Below, piece by piece: positions 27,124-37,766 of a DNA stretch of 64,000 bases. How positions within the stretch are numbered: the stretch's first letter is position 1; each line of letters begins with the position of its first letter. The DNA comes from Epiperipatus broadwayi (taxonomy: Eukaryota; Onychophora; Udeonychophora; Euonychophora; Peripatidae): the NCBI GenBank assembly GCA_028023455.1, contig JAQFVV010000319.1, positions 188,001-252,000 on the forward strand, in the 5' to 3' direction. Position numbers and translations under genes: made by a program. The notes under the pieces were generated by a model. That model did not search any database, had not been told where the DNA came from, and was given only the letters and a program-made list of their open reading frames with translations.

Positions 27124-27353
27124 CATAAGATTCAAAATATTAACTCAAGCCAAGTATTTATCTAATTCTTAAATATTAAGAAAAAGATCCAAATCTTCAG
27201 ATTCATATAGTTTCATATAGTTCAGGCTCATATAGTTTCTTTGGTTAAAGGGCTGAGTTTGAAGACATGTAGGTGTCTGAAGATTTAGATCTTTTTCTTA
27301 ATATTTAAGAATTAGATAAATGCTTGGCTTGAGTTAATATTTTGAATCTTATG

Positions 27354-27407
27354 TCCTAGCTCCTCACTGATGAGAGCCATAGCTCAAAACCGGTCTGGGA
27401 ATGGGGA
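27354..27407 (+). ncRNA. Family 1 hammerhead, copy C (GAAA changed)
   Basis: CTGATGA at 27367-27373 and stem II are intact, but GAAA is AAAA (first base at 27386), and the stem I 3' strand is altered (TGGGAA). Predicted inactive because the invariant G is lost. Confidence 0.75.
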
Positions 27408-27765
27408 CCATCATAGATAAAAGCTTCATGTATTTTCTCTTGTAGCATTTATCATAAAAAAAATTAAGCTTGTTTAGAGCTAGTAGCAGGCTTTTTAGAT
27501 ATTACATATTAGTAAAGCAAGCTATATAGGTCATGTGATATATGACTGATTTTTACTATTATAATTTTGCTATTAGGGCTTTGGCTATATTAAATTGTTA
27601 AGCCTACTAATATATGGGATCTCTGAATTTAGGTCAGGCTCATATAGTTTCTTTGGTTAAAGAGCTGAGTTTGAAGACATGTAGGTGTCTGAAGATTTGG
27701 ATCTTTTTCTTAATATTTAAGAATTAGATAAATGCTTGGCTTGAGTTAATATTTTGAATCTTATG

Positions 27766-27819
27766 TCCTAGCTCCTCACTGATGAGAGCCATAGCTCGAA
27801 ACTGGTCTGGAGATGGGGA
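27766..27819 (+). ncRNA. Family 1 hammerhead, copy D (core intact)
   Basis: CTGATGA 27779-27785, GAGC-CATA-GCTC 27786-27797, GAAA 27798-27801, CTGGTC 27802-27807 with predicted cleavage after 27807. Stem III ACTGGT has one G-U pair. Stem I has one C-A mismatch (TCCTCA against TGGAGA) and lacks the outer TAGGA partner, so activity may be weak. Confidence 0.78.
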
Positions 27820-27968
27820 CCATCATAGATAAAACCTTCATGTATTTTCTCTTGTAGCATTTATCATAAAAAAAAAAATTAAGCTTGTTTAGAGCTAGCA
27901 GCAGGCTCTTTAGATATTACATATTGGTAATGCAAGCTAAATAGGTCATGTGATATATGACTGATTTT

Positions 27969-27971
<3 letters not shown>

Positions 27972-28032
<61 letters not shown>
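27972..28032. repeat. (AT)n microsatellite at right edge of ribozyme cluster
   Basis: About 30 AT units, mirroring the tract at 26494-26576. Confidence 0.98.
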
Positions 28033-28035
<3 letters not shown>

Positions 28036-28735
28036 TTGTATTTAAAAGTACATGCTTATAAATGTAATAATGGACAATAAATTTAAATTTGCAACACTTT
28101 TACATTAGTCTTACAAAGATGGTTTACAATGTGGTAAATTACTTATGTGATCCAACGCTATGAAATATTACCTGACAAAAATAAATACATATTTTAAACC
28201 CATAATATCAAAATTTACACAGCACCTTTATTTTTGAGAGACAATACAGTCATGAAATGAAAATATACTATGAACATAAACAAAAAATTACGAATGTAAT
28301 AATTTTATTGACAAAATGCTGTTGGATCAGATACAATAGGGAATAAGAGAATAAAGTTTAGAGAAATATTACTAATCAAGAAAGCATTAACATTCGCAAT
28401 TGAATGAGTTTTAACTTATGAAGCCATAATAGACCAAATGGAAACTTTTAGAAATGTGAAAGAGAGTAATGCAAAAACCATGACAGAGAAGTGAAAAGTT
28501 AACAAAGACTTCTCCTATATGTTATTATTGTGGAAAGCAGGACATAAAAACATAACTGCAGATTTAAAATGAAAAGATGTTTTAATTGCAGATGTACTGG
28601 TTATTTATAAACTTATGTAAGTGACGAATGATAAAGTAGGATCTACAGCAAAAGAGTAAATTAAGAGGAGTGTCTAAAAAGTTGCCATTTATAAAAAATT
28701 GAAAGATACTGATGACACATTGAGATTAAACGTAA
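28033..28735 (+). pseudogene. Gypsy-3 gag remainder
   Basis: Scattered matches to the Gypsy-2 gag can be read across frames: an N-terminal piece, then ECNNFIDKMLLDQIQ and ALTFAIE (compare the ALLEQFLYGMM region of Gypsy-2), then a decayed CCHC zinc knuckle starting CYYCGK near 28520 and a second knuckle-like CFNCRCTGY. Several stops interrupt it. Gag would package RNA. Confidence 0.6.
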
Positions 28736-30900
28736 AAATCTTTGATCAAAATGTACAAATGAAGATTGATAGCAGGGCAGGCACATCATCAACATTGTCC
28801 GAACGATTGAAATATGATTTGTAGAAAGGCAAACGTAAATGACAAATTGAATAGTCTACAGTGATTGTACATGGCAACTGCATAACAATTAGAGGAATGT
28901 CTGTAGTGCCTATACGAATAAAAAGCCATAAAAAACACTTATCATTATGCATAGTGAAATGAAATATTACCTAACATTAAAAGAACGTTGGTTTCAGCCT
29001 CTGGGAATAAAAATAGCCGATGCTATGACATATGAAAAAAAAGCAGTTTTCTTTAAATTCCAATCACCAAGAGAATAGCAAAATTATTGACTATAAACAT
29101 GTATATGAGATTATATAAATTCAACAGACTTCCATACATGATAACCATAGCACTGAATATCTTCCAGGCAAAAATAGAAAAATTATTACGAGGGAATAAG
29201 AGGATGTTATACTATACATGGCTGAAATATTAGTGCTTACTGACAATGAATTAAAATTCTGTGAAAAATTACGGAATTCGGCACAAAGTTAAATGTCAAG
29301 AAATGTATTTGTGTTACTAAAGATATAAAATTTCTAGGACTCATTATTAATGACAATGGAAAATATCCATGCCCAGATAAACTAATTGCCATGAGAAATA
29401 TATTGAAGCTAAAAAATGTGAAACAATTGCAGGCATTTCTAGGATTGGTAAACTTCTTCAAGTATTTTCTAAATACAAGATTATATGTAACTATGCCTCT
29501 TTATAAAAGAACCAAAAATGGAAATGTTGAAAACTTCAAGATATTGCTTTTCAGAAAGTAAAACAGTTCTTGTTCTCTGATAGGTTATTAGCGCATTACA
29601 ATGAAAATCAAAAAGTAATTATTACAATTGATGCTTTAATATTTTGTGTAGAAATGGTGTTATCACTTGCAGTGCATGATGGTAAATATCCTATTGCATA
29701 TGTTTTAAGAATATTGTCTCTGAGAGAGAAGGACGACAGCTTGATTAGACAAGAAATTTTAGCAATAGTGTATGCAGAGAAAAAGTTTCACCAATATGTA
29801 TATAGAGAGCTTTTCAAGATTTGTACCAACTATAGACCATTATGAGGAATACTGGGAAAGAACAAGCAAGCTACTTACTATGACAGTCAATGAATGATAA
29901 GATGAATTAATATCTTAAGGATTTTATGATTATGAATTGTGTTATAAATCCAGGAAACAGATTAAGCACGCAGATGCTCTTTCTAGAACGCCGGACCAAA
30001 TAGCATGAAGGTCAATAGTGTACGAAATTAATTATATAGATGTCTTAAAGCTAGCTAATTAGACAGAATTAAAAGATGAGATAAAATACGGATGGGCACT
30101 TAAATGACCAGAAAATTTGTTTCCAGCGATTCGGAATATTTGAGAAAACTTATCAATGCAAAAAAACAAAAACAAATGTATTTTAATAATGGACTATGTG
30201 GTAATTCCAAGTGAAGGCAGGGAAAGTGTCCTACACTTATTACATAAAGAACAGTATCATCACGAGTTAGCATGCTCGTATGTCTGGGGAAGAGTTGAAT
30301 TGAATAGAACGTGAAAAATTTTCAAGCTTGTCAAAGTACAAATTTAAACTCTGACTTAAAGCTGCAGAAGATTGTCAGCAAGTTCTTTTAGATCATGCAG
30401 GACTGTTTTATGGAAAAATATTTTTTTTACAACAGAAGTGTATTCAAAATGGGTTGAATATTCTGTAGTCATTGACATAAGTACAGAAAGTGTAATAAAA
30501 GTTTTAAACAAAGTCTGCAATGCATGGCTATCCAGAAACTATAGTATGAATTATGAACTCGTTCAGCTTGAAGAAATTAAAAAAACTTCTTTGCTCCATT
30601 GAGAATGCAGCATTTAATGACACCATCTTATCATCTGCAATATAATGGTATAGCAGAGAAGGCAATACAATGACTGAAAAATACATTTAGCAAGCAGGAA
30701 TACACTGACATATCAAATGCAATTACTACTGCAATGGTTTTATCATCACTTTACATGCAGCATGATCACAAAGAAAACTTTCACGGATTTGTTACTAAGA
30801 TGATGCTTAAAAAACACCCGTCAATTTTACTTCCAAATAAAAGTAGAAAGAGAAATGACTATTTCGAAAATGTAAAATTTACTGTGAACCAAAGTGTGTG
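28736..30900 (+). pseudogene. Gypsy-3 pol (protease, RT, RNase H, integrase core)
   Basis: Protease remnant around IDSRAGT (near 28765; the family has D-S-G-A). RT palm end and thumb: KCICVTKDIKFLGLIINDNG and KNVKQLQAFLGLVNFFKYF (29300-29470). RNase H: the open stretch 29570-29845 with HDGKYPIAYVLRIL and KKFHQYVY, then HADALSRTP (about 29968-29993). Integrase core: YSKWVEYSVVIDISTESVIK (30430-30500), a decayed PYHP-NG motif near 30624-30655, and VNQSV at the break near 30893. Many stops and shifts. The open pieces 29570-29845, 30372-30602 and 30734-30982 are fragments of this pol, not separate genes. Confidence 0.78.
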
Positions 30901-31310
30901 TGTGTATATATATATATATATTGTGACAGAATGGGTTCGAACCCAGTCACAAATAAATTATTTAATCGGCAAACATATATAGATGTATATATAATATTTA
31001 ATTTTGTTTATTACGTGGTGGTGGTTACAAATACATAAACACGGGGGGGGGGGACTCTGTCATTTTAAATGATATATATGTGCGTGTGACAAATGCGTGT
31101 ATGAATGAATTAAGTAGTGAAAAGAGAGAAATGAGATTTTTGTTTCACGTTGAAAAAACTAGAGTTTTCCGGCAGAATGAGATTTTATTTTCTGTTATAT
31201 TACAATAAAAGCTACGACACGAGTTTTCACACATCTAACAGATCTGGTTATTCCACATTGAAAATCGGAAGTGAGATAAAAAAGAAGCTTCTAGAACGAA
31301 TAGAGGGGGC

Positions 31311-31318
31311 TATAAAAG
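31311..31318 (+). promoter_or_regulatory. TATA box in Gypsy-4 LTR
   Basis: GGGGGCTATAAAAGCC is a strong core-promoter match about 390 nt into the LTR, with AATAAA about 170 nt downstream. No downstream element body remains. Confidence 0.55.
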
Positions 31319-31526
31319 CCAGCCACCCAGAATGCATAGGATCTTTTTCCGTCAAAGCTACAAAAGTGAACACCTAAACGGTTTTAATATTTAAAATATA
31401 TAATGGCGATTTCAAAAGAAATGTCGGGGTGAAAGAAGCCGCATCGAATTCAAGCCCCTGATCCCAACCTGCTGCAGCTGTCTCAATAAAACCATGATGC
31501 CTCGAAACAACACATAATTCCAGCGT

Positions 31527-31531
31527 GGAAT
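31527..31531. repeat. Gypsy-2 target site duplication, left
   Basis: GGAAT directly before the TG of the left LTR, identical to 36410-36414. Confidence 0.9.
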
Positions 31532-31996
31532 TGCTATATATATATATATACGTAATATACATTGGTTTGCACTTACCGCATAACGTGAATTCTTCTCCAC
31601 ACAAAAATAGAGAGCGCTGCCGTAAATTATGATTTCCAAAATATATGCCTGATAAAGGGATATAGAATAAAACTGGTGGCAGAGATTTATCGCTCTCAGT
31701 TCCTGGGATGTTATCAGTACACAGCCTTCAGGATAAATGAAATCCATAGTAAAGAAAACAGTAGGTAAAATGGCTACTGTAGCAACGTATAAAATAAGGA
31801 CTGGTAAAATAGAACAATATTATGTTTAATGTAAATAAACTGAGTGAAATCTTGTGTGTATATAATATTATTATAATTGTATGTTCGTGTTGTAGAAAAT
31901 AGTAATTAAAATATATATATATATAAATATTTAATGAGTTATTTTAATTTATTGCTATCTTACTGATTCAACTTAATTGAAACCTAAGACATAGCA
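31532..31996 (+). repeat. Gypsy-2 5' LTR (465 bp)
   Basis: TGCTATAT...ACATAGCA. It contains TATAAAAT at 31789-31796 and AATAAA at 31835-31840, a compact promoter/polyA arrangement. It is near-identical to 35889-36409 outside the (AT) run. Confidence 0.93.
31789..31796 (+). promoter_or_regulatory. TATA box in Gypsy-2 LTR
   Basis: TATAAAAT, conserved in the 3' LTR, about 40 nt upstream of AATAAA. A start site between them would give a very short R, so the polyA use is uncertain. Confidence 0.45.
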
Positions 31997-31999
31997 GAG

Positions 32000-32017
32000 T
32001 GGCGCAGCTTACAGGAT
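32000..32017 (+). promoter_or_regulatory. Gypsy-2 primer binding site
   Basis: TGGCGCAGCTTACAGGAT begins 3 nt after the LTR. It has the TGG start expected for pairing with a tRNA CCA end; I do not assign the tRNA. Confidence 0.6.
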
Positions 32018-32075
32018 TAGAAGACCAATATTAAAGTGAGGCACTGGTAATAAACTCTATGTAAAAAACAACAAC

Positions 32076-32969
32076 ATGGCAGCCATAAACACTATAATGC
32101 ACGAGTTCGACGTAAATGATGTTGACTCATGAAAGCGCTATGTTGAACAAGTGGAATATTACATGTTCATAAATAAAATTGAGGATGATAGATATAAGAT
32201 TTCCACACTATTATATCTAGCAGGAAAATACATAATCCAATTAGCAAACAAGATTACCAACCCAAAGCGTTCCGAAGATTTTACGTATAAGGAATTTATA
32301 CAAAAATTAAATGAATACTTTCTACCGAAGCAGTCTAAATGGATAGCACGCCTTCGGCTGAGAAATAGAATGCAGTCACCGCAAGAGAAATACGTGGATT
32401 ACAATCTTGCACTGTGAAAATTAACCAAGGAATGTGAATATGGTCCAGAAATAAATGACGCTTTGTTGGAACAGTTCTTGTATGGAATGATGGACAAAAA
32501 CTTCAGGAAGGTCTTATTGAGTGATTCGGAATTAACTTACAAAACAGCAATTGATAAATGTGTCATGCAAGAGGCCATGCTCAACATCGCATCAGAATAT
32601 ACTAGATCAAAATCACCAGAAAAGATTGCTTTCAGTAGAGAAAAGAAAAAAATTGACTCTACGTCTTTCGGCGGACACACCAAACAACAAAATTGTACTT
32701 GCTGTGGAAAATCCGGTCATACAAAAAGTAGCTGTAGGCACAAGGATAAAACATGTAGACAATGTAACAAGAAAGGACATTTAGTGGCCGTGTGTTATTA
32801 TAAAGATGGCGGGACACAGAGAAAAAATGTAGATATCAAACCCCGAGTAGAATATAAAAAATCAACTATTAAGACTGTATCAAAAGGTGACAATAAAACT
32901 GATCACATTCTTCTGGATTTGCATGTCTGTGGAAAAACAATCACAATGGAAGTAGACAGTGGAGCGTAA
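32076..32969 (+). pseudogene. Gypsy-2 gag-protease start
   Basis: One frame from ATG 32076 with TGA at 32130-32132 (in a DS-stop-KRYVEQVEYY context where Trp is likely) and TGA at 32415-32417. It encodes a capsid-type region followed by two CCHC zinc knuckles (CTCCGKSGHTKSSC and CRQCNKKGHLVAVC) that bind RNA. The frame then enters a retropepsin (EVDSGA) and stops at TAA 32967-32969, directly after the catalytic triad. Confidence 0.88.
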
Positions 32970-34039
32970 CAGATATAAATGGAAACAAAGTTGATATCCG
33001 AGGAAAATTAAATGTGCCTGTGACACTTAATTCCAGATATAAATCTTTGACATTGTATATAGTAAATAAAGACATTAGTCCATTATTGGGAAGAAACTGG
33101 TTTGCTCCACTGGGAATACACATAAATTTACTAAAAACTGTCCATACAGAAAAAGAAATAAAAAAAAAATATCCGGAACTGTTTTCATCAGGCCCAGTGG
33201 AATTTAGAACAAGACCAGTAGACGTAGAATTGGTACCAGAAGCCAAAGCCATTGTTTGTAAGCCCAGAAAAGTACCATTTGCAATGAAGAAAAGAGTGGA
33301 AAAAGCAATAATGGATTTAGTATCAAAAAAAGTATTAACACCCACTGAAGAATCATCGTGGGCAACTCCTATTGTAACCATAGTAAAACCAGATGGAAGT
33401 ATAAGATTATGTGGAGATTATAGAGTTACGGTCAACAAATATATAAACAAAGGTGCATATCCGGTCCCCAGTGTAAAGGAAATACTGGCATCATTACAGA
33501 AGGCCAAGTATTTTGCAAAAATTGACCTAAGAGCAGCTTTCCACCAGATCCCAGTAACAAAAAGTATATCTGAATTACTTACACTGACCACGCATAAGGG
33601 ATTATATGCATGTAATAAATTGCCATATGGAATAACCATTGTGCCAAATGTGTTTCAGGCTAAAATGGACATGCTATTCAGATCTATGGAAGGAGTGATA
33701 CCTTATTTAGATGACACTTTAATTATTGGTGCAACTGAGGCAGAACTCGAGAAACGGGTAGATCAAGTTTGCTCAGGATTGTCTCGGGCCAAAGCAAAGC
33801 TTAATGTGAATAAATGCATTTGGTCAGCTCGAGAAATCAAGTTCCTGGGACACATAATAAATGAAAATGGTCGAAAACCTGACCCCAAAAAGGTAAAGGC
33901 TATAAAAAATGCTACAAAACCCAAAAATGTCAAAGAATTGCAGGCATTTTTGAGACTTCTAAACTTTTATGAGAGTTTTTTAGAAGGAAAGTCACACTTG
34001 CTGTCACCACTATACCTGTTATTAAAAAAGAAACAGTGA
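32970..34039 (+). pseudogene. Gypsy-2 protease end and reverse transcriptase
   Basis: Frame 2 starts with the C-terminal half of protease (VTDINGNKVDIRG, then SPLLGRNWF). Residues that should lie between DSGA and this point are missing, which implies an internal deletion at about 32966. RT motifs are complete: SWATPIVTIVKPDGSIRLCGDYR, motif A FAKIDLRAAFHQIP, LPYGI, motif C YLDD, then FLGHIINENGR and LQAFLRLLNFYE. It stops at TGA 34037-34039, where a Trp codon is expected before YIWTDAQ. Confidence 0.9.
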
Positions 34040-34560
34040 TATATCTGGACTGATGCACAGGAGAATGCTTTTAGAACTGCAAAAGACTTATTAATGTCAG
34101 AAGCACTACTGGTACATTACCGAAGTGACTGGGCAGTGAACATCACAACCGATGCATCTGAGTATGGTGTGGGAGCAGTCATATCACAACCATGCTATGA
34201 AGGGGAGCATCCAATAGCATTTGCATCAAGAGTATTGACAGCTGCAGAGAAAAATTATAGCCAGATTGACAAGGAAGCGTTGGCAGTGATTTTTGCGGTA
34301 AAAAATTTCACCAATATGTGTATGGCCACAACTTCACCATCTATACAGATCATCGCCCATTAACAGGGATTTTTGGCAGTGAAAAGGGATCTATAGAACC
34401 CCCAAGTCAATGTATGGTGCGATGGACAAACTTGATGTCACAATACAACTATAAGCTAATCTACAAACCTGGGAAAACAATTGCACATGCAGATGCTTTG
34501 TCTAGGCTGCCAGACACCACAGAAAGAGTGTTCAAAACTAAAGAGATAAATTACATTGAC
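34040..34560 (+). pseudogene. Gypsy-2 RNase H (1-nt frameshift)
   Basis: The same frame as RT continues after the TGA with ITTDASEYGVGAVISQ and KEALAVIFAVK. An A run near 34299-34304 has lost one base, after which the next frame gives HNFTIYTDHRPLTG and the C-terminal HADALSRLP. The acidic active-site residues are visible in both parts. Confidence 0.88.
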
Positions 34561-35811
34561 ACATTACAGTCAAAGGAGATAAATAGCATGACTATAAAGG
34601 AATGGACCAGAAAAAATGATGGTTATGTACAGTTAATAAAGTGGATCAGAAATGGATGGCCAAAGAAATGCCCTAGTGAATTGAGCAAAGCTATATGGAT
34701 AGCTAAGGATATACTTTCTGTGTGCGATGGATATATCTTACAAAATGACAGAGTGTTAGTACCTATTGAAGGTAGGCCACAAGTTCTAAACCTACTTCAT
34801 CAAGGACATCCAGGAGTGGTACGAATAAAAGCCCTTGCACAGTCATATGTATGGTGGCCAAACTTAACAAATGAAATAGAGACCCGAGTAAAAAATTGCA
34901 GGAACTGCCAACAAGTGGCCAGATTACCACCAAAGCATTATGAAACATGGGAATCACCTAAGTCTCCATGGACACATGTTCATCTGGATCACATTGGCCC
35001 ATTGGATGGACACTTGATACTATTAGTGATCGATGCTTTTTCTCGATGGACTGAGTATCGAATAGTTAAGGATACTAGTGCAGACTGTATCATCTGAGTG
35101 TTAAATGAACTATTTGCCACACATGGTTATCCAGAAACTATTGTGACGGACAATGGTTCAGGCTTCGCTTCAAGAAAATTTACAGATTTTCTAAACAAGG
35201 GAAGAATTAAACACCTGCTTACACCCCCTTACCATCCTGAAAGTAATGGGATAGCAGAACAAGGAGTACAGCACTTAAAAAACACTTTAAAAAAACTTCA
35301 GAACAAAAACATATCAGAAGCCTTGGTACAGGCTATGTATGCTCAGCACCTTACTCCAAACACTGCAACGGGTAAAACTCCAGCAGAGTTATTGATGTGT
35401 CGGACATTCAGGACCCATTTGACAAAGCTACTACCTGGAAACACTAGAAATAAAAATAATAATGCCAAAGTGGTTAAGTTTTTGCCAGGTGATTGCGTAT
35501 GGGTATTGGATGTTTTAAAACATAAATTGAGCCCTGGAGTAGTAAACCAGTCATTGCATAAACAGATTTGTCTAATCGAGATGGAGAGTGGAAAAGTGTT
35601 GAGAAAACATATAAACCACCTTCGTCATTGTGAAACAAAGGAAGATGAAGCTATATGGCCAGAAATGAACCATATCATGAAGGGACTGACTAAAGATGAA
35701 TATAAAAAGAAAGATGAGTCAGAACTGACTGAAGATGAAGTGACAGAGCAAGAACTGGACTCAACAGGAGTACAAAGGGAAAAAATAAATGATAGTCCTA
35801 AAATTCCCTGA
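34561..35811 (+). pseudogene. Gypsy-2 integrase
   Basis: Zinc-binding region HQGHPGVVRIK..CRNCQQ, DDE core HLDHIGPLDG and VIDAFSRWTEY, then after TGA 35095-35097 TIVTDNGSGFASRKF and the glutamate in HPESNGIAEQG. The C-terminal domain (FLPGDCVWVLD) and an acidic tail end at TGA 35809. The C-terminal motif DGRIFKCHINHIKEW of the related Gypsy-3 has its counterpart here as KVLRKHINHLRHCE. Confidence 0.9.
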
Positions 35812-35877
35812 ATACGGAAACCACCGGTTAAATTTAAGGACTATATAGTAAACTAGAGTAATATGTATTACTAGAGT

Positions 35878-35887
35878 GGGGGAAGGA
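35878..35887 (+). promoter_or_regulatory. Gypsy-2 polypurine tract
   Basis: GGGGGAAGGA lies one base before the TG of the 3' LTR, inside the longer purine string AGAGTGGGGGAAGGA. Confidence 0.8.
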
Positions 35888-35888
35888 C

Positions 35889-35890
35889 TG

Positions 35891-35979
<89 letters not shown>

Positions 35980-36409
35980 GTTGGTTTGCACTTACCGCAT
36001 AATGTGAATTCTTCTCCACACAAAAATAGAGAGCGCTGCCGTAAATTATGATTTCCAGAATATATGCCTGATAAAGAGATATAGTATAAAACTAGTGGCA
36101 GAGATTTATTGCTCTCAGTTCCCGGGATGTTATCAGTACACAGCCTTCAGGATAAATGAAATCCGTAGTAAAGAAAACAGTAGGTAAAATGGCTATTGTA
36201 GCAATGTATAAAATAAGGACTGGTAAAATAGAACAATATTATGTTTAATGTAAATAAACTGAGTGAAATCTTGTGTGTATATACTATTATTATAATTGTA
36301 TGTTCGTGTTGTAGAAACTAGTAATTAATATATATATATATATTTAATGAGTTATTTTAATTTATTGCTATCTTACTGATTCAACTTAATTGAAACCTAA
36401 GACATAGCA
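35889..36409 (+). repeat. Gypsy-2 3' LTR (521 bp)
   Basis: It matches the 5' LTR apart from an expanded (AT) block at about 35895-35974 near its start. Ends TGCTT...TAGCA, followed by GGAAT. Confidence 0.93.
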
Positions 36410-36414
36410 GGAAT
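36410..36414. repeat. Gypsy-2 target site duplication, right
   Basis: GGAAT, identical to 31527-31531. Confidence 0.9.
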
Positions 36415-37257
36415 CAAATGAACGTCATGCCTAATTACCTGCAGAACGAAACTATATAATAAATAAATAAAAATTGCTTCTACTACTTCCTGGGAAAGTC
36501 AGGTAAAGAACTTTAATCATTGATCTTTTTAAATCTTCTTTATAAAAAGGAAATTTAGTATTTTCAATAATCAGTGAAGGTGACATGTGAACTAACTTTA
36601 TAAGATTTCTTTAAAGCTTCGTTCCATTATGGACGTAAGAAAGTAACTAGGTGTTGAAAGTCACATGATACAAACTTTTCGTAGTATCGACCTTCACTAC
36701 TTGAGATATGTATGAGAGATCTATCAAAAAGAATGACGTATGATAGTGATTTGAAATAATAGAGTGCTAAATATTGTTTATTTAATAGTATTAAATAAAT
36801 ATATCAAGAAAGTAGAATATTGACTTAGTTTAATTGTTTGTAAAATCCATTTATTTAGTTCATGATTATTTTATTTATTTTTATGTTTAAAAATAAAAAT
36901 AAATGAGAACCCTTAACCTCATTCGTAGCTACTCACAGCTGTGATGCCACCCAACCATGAGATTGAGCTAACTGATGGTCAAAACCTCTCTTACATTATG
37001 TAAATAGTATTCTTGTTGGTAATATGTCCACTTCGCGTAATTCTTATATTCGTATAGGATTGTCGCTTTGTGTCCTTCAGATGACCATAAATACGCATTG
37101 GGGATATATTACAGTTGCGAGAATAACCCATGAGTTTGAATAATAATATTTTAGATCAAATCACTTATTAAATAAAAATACATAGACACGTATATTGATA
37201 CATCACATACCTATTCGGTAGTACACACCTGTCTAGTGAGAGGTAAATAGGGTTTTG

Positions 37258-37260
<3 letters not shown>
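36415..37260 (+). repeat. Gypsy-4 probable solo LTR, right part
   Basis: Noncoding continuation of the interrupted LTR, ending near TTTTGTTATAAT before (AT)n. The terminal CA is not visible (GTTATA may be a decayed GTTACA matching TGTGAC), so the right edge is approximate. Multiple AATAAA strings follow 36460. Confidence 0.4.

Positions 37261-37347
<87 letters not shown>
37261..37347. repeat. (AT)n microsatellite at right edge of Gypsy-4 LTR
   Basis: About 42 AT units between the solo LTR and the Gypsy-3 integrase end. Confidence 0.97.
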
Positions 37348-37350
<3 letters not shown>

Positions 37351-37680
37351 AAATGGTTACCAGGAATAATTACGAAAATAGTATCCGAATAAACAGGCAA
37401 AATAAGGTTAGAAGATGGCAGAATATTTAAATGTCATATTAACCATATTAAAGAATGGAAAACAAAATCATTAAAAGATTTAGCATTTATTGCAAACGTG
37501 GAGAAGGTAAATCAGACTGATATTTCTGAAGTATAAGCTCCAGTTAGCTCTCCTGTTCAAGAAGACATTGTCTAAGTTAATATTGAAGGAGAAGAAAATA
37601 CTGAAGAGCCAGAGGAAGGAAATAGAACCTTAACAAGACCTAACTGAAAATGAAAGAGACTGATAAATCTACAAGTCTAT
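37348..37680 (+). pseudogene. Gypsy-3 integrase C-terminus (displaced)
   Basis: Reads KKWLPGIITKIVSE-stop-TGKIRLEDG then RIFKCHINHIKEW, a Gypsy integrase C-terminal domain, followed by an acidic tail. It continues the integrase that broke off after VNQSV at 30893, so 6.4 kb of inserted DNA separates the two parts. A purine string (CGGGAGAGAT, 37751-37760) before the 3' LTR is a candidate polypurine tract. Confidence 0.8.
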
Positions 37681-37766
37681 GTTATAAATAGGATATACTG
37701 TAAAAAGCAAAAGCCTGAAAATGTATTTGTGTACAAAATACTGCATATTTCGGGAGAGATTAATAC

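Larger units (their letters stand above)
26577..27200 (-). mobile_element. Hammerhead repeat family 1, minus-strand array (about 1.5 units)
   Basis: A tandem array of about 410 bp units on the minus strand (core to core 410 bp). Each unit has, 5' to 3': a CTGAGTTTGAAGACAT..GTGTCTGAAG box, TTAGATAAATGCTTGGCTTGAG, the hammerhead, CATCATAGATAAAAG, TTTTCTCTTGTAGCATTTATC and AAGCTTGTTTA. There is no ORF. The inner end at about 27200 is truncated and meets the plus array head to head. It resembles retrozymes: non-coding retroelements with tandem hammerheads. Confidence 0.75.
27201..27971 (+). mobile_element. Hammerhead repeat family 1, plus-strand array (about 1.9 units)
   Basis: The plus-strand mirror of the previous array; core-to-core spacing is 412 bp (27367 and 27779). 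It contains GAAGACAT boxes at 27251-27279 and 27663-27690 and ends in (AT)n at 27972. No ORF. Minus array then plus array, 3' ends outward, is the same arrangement as the PLE pairs here. Confidence 0.75.
30922..31531 (+). repeat. Gypsy-4 probable solo LTR, left part
   Basis: It starts TGTGACAGAATGG immediately after an (AT) run that lies inside the Gypsy-3 integrase. It has a TATA box (31311-31318), an AATAAA at 31485-31490 and no coding homology. Gypsy-2 interrupts it at 31531/36410. The first 30 bp hold a perfect palindrome TGGGTTCGAACCCA (30932-30945). A 12-base G run lies near 31043. Assignment as an LTR rests on the TG start, promoter/polyA layout and (AT) flanks. Confidence 0.5.
31532..36409 (+). 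mobile_element. Gypsy-2: Ty3/Gypsy retrotransposon with GGAAT target duplication
   Basis: Nearly complete element of 4.9 kb: 5' LTR, primer site, gag with two zinc knuckles, protease remnant, RT, RNase H, integrase, polypurine tract and 3' LTR, flanked by GGAAT on both sides. LTRs end TGCTA...TAGCA. It is inserted inside the Gypsy-4 LTR and is the youngest layer of the stack. Lesions are two TGAs in gag, a deletion in protease, TGA between RT and RNase H, a 1-nt loss in RNase H and a TGA in integrase. The conserved look of the remaining frames suggests fairly recent death. Confidence 0.95.

Noticed and set aside
30932-30945. TGGGTTCGAACCCA as a tRNA or SINE B box
   Set aside because: The match is part of a perfect palindrome at an LTR edge, with no A box or tRNA fold around it.
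31374-31747. Minus-strand ORFs over the Gypsy-4/Gypsy-2 LTR boundary
   Set aside because: They cross the boundary of two different insertions and have no motifs; chance frames.
33418-33639. Minus-strand ORFs inside Gypsy-2 pol (33418, 32941, 34763)
   Set aside because: They are shadows of the real plus-strand pol frame.
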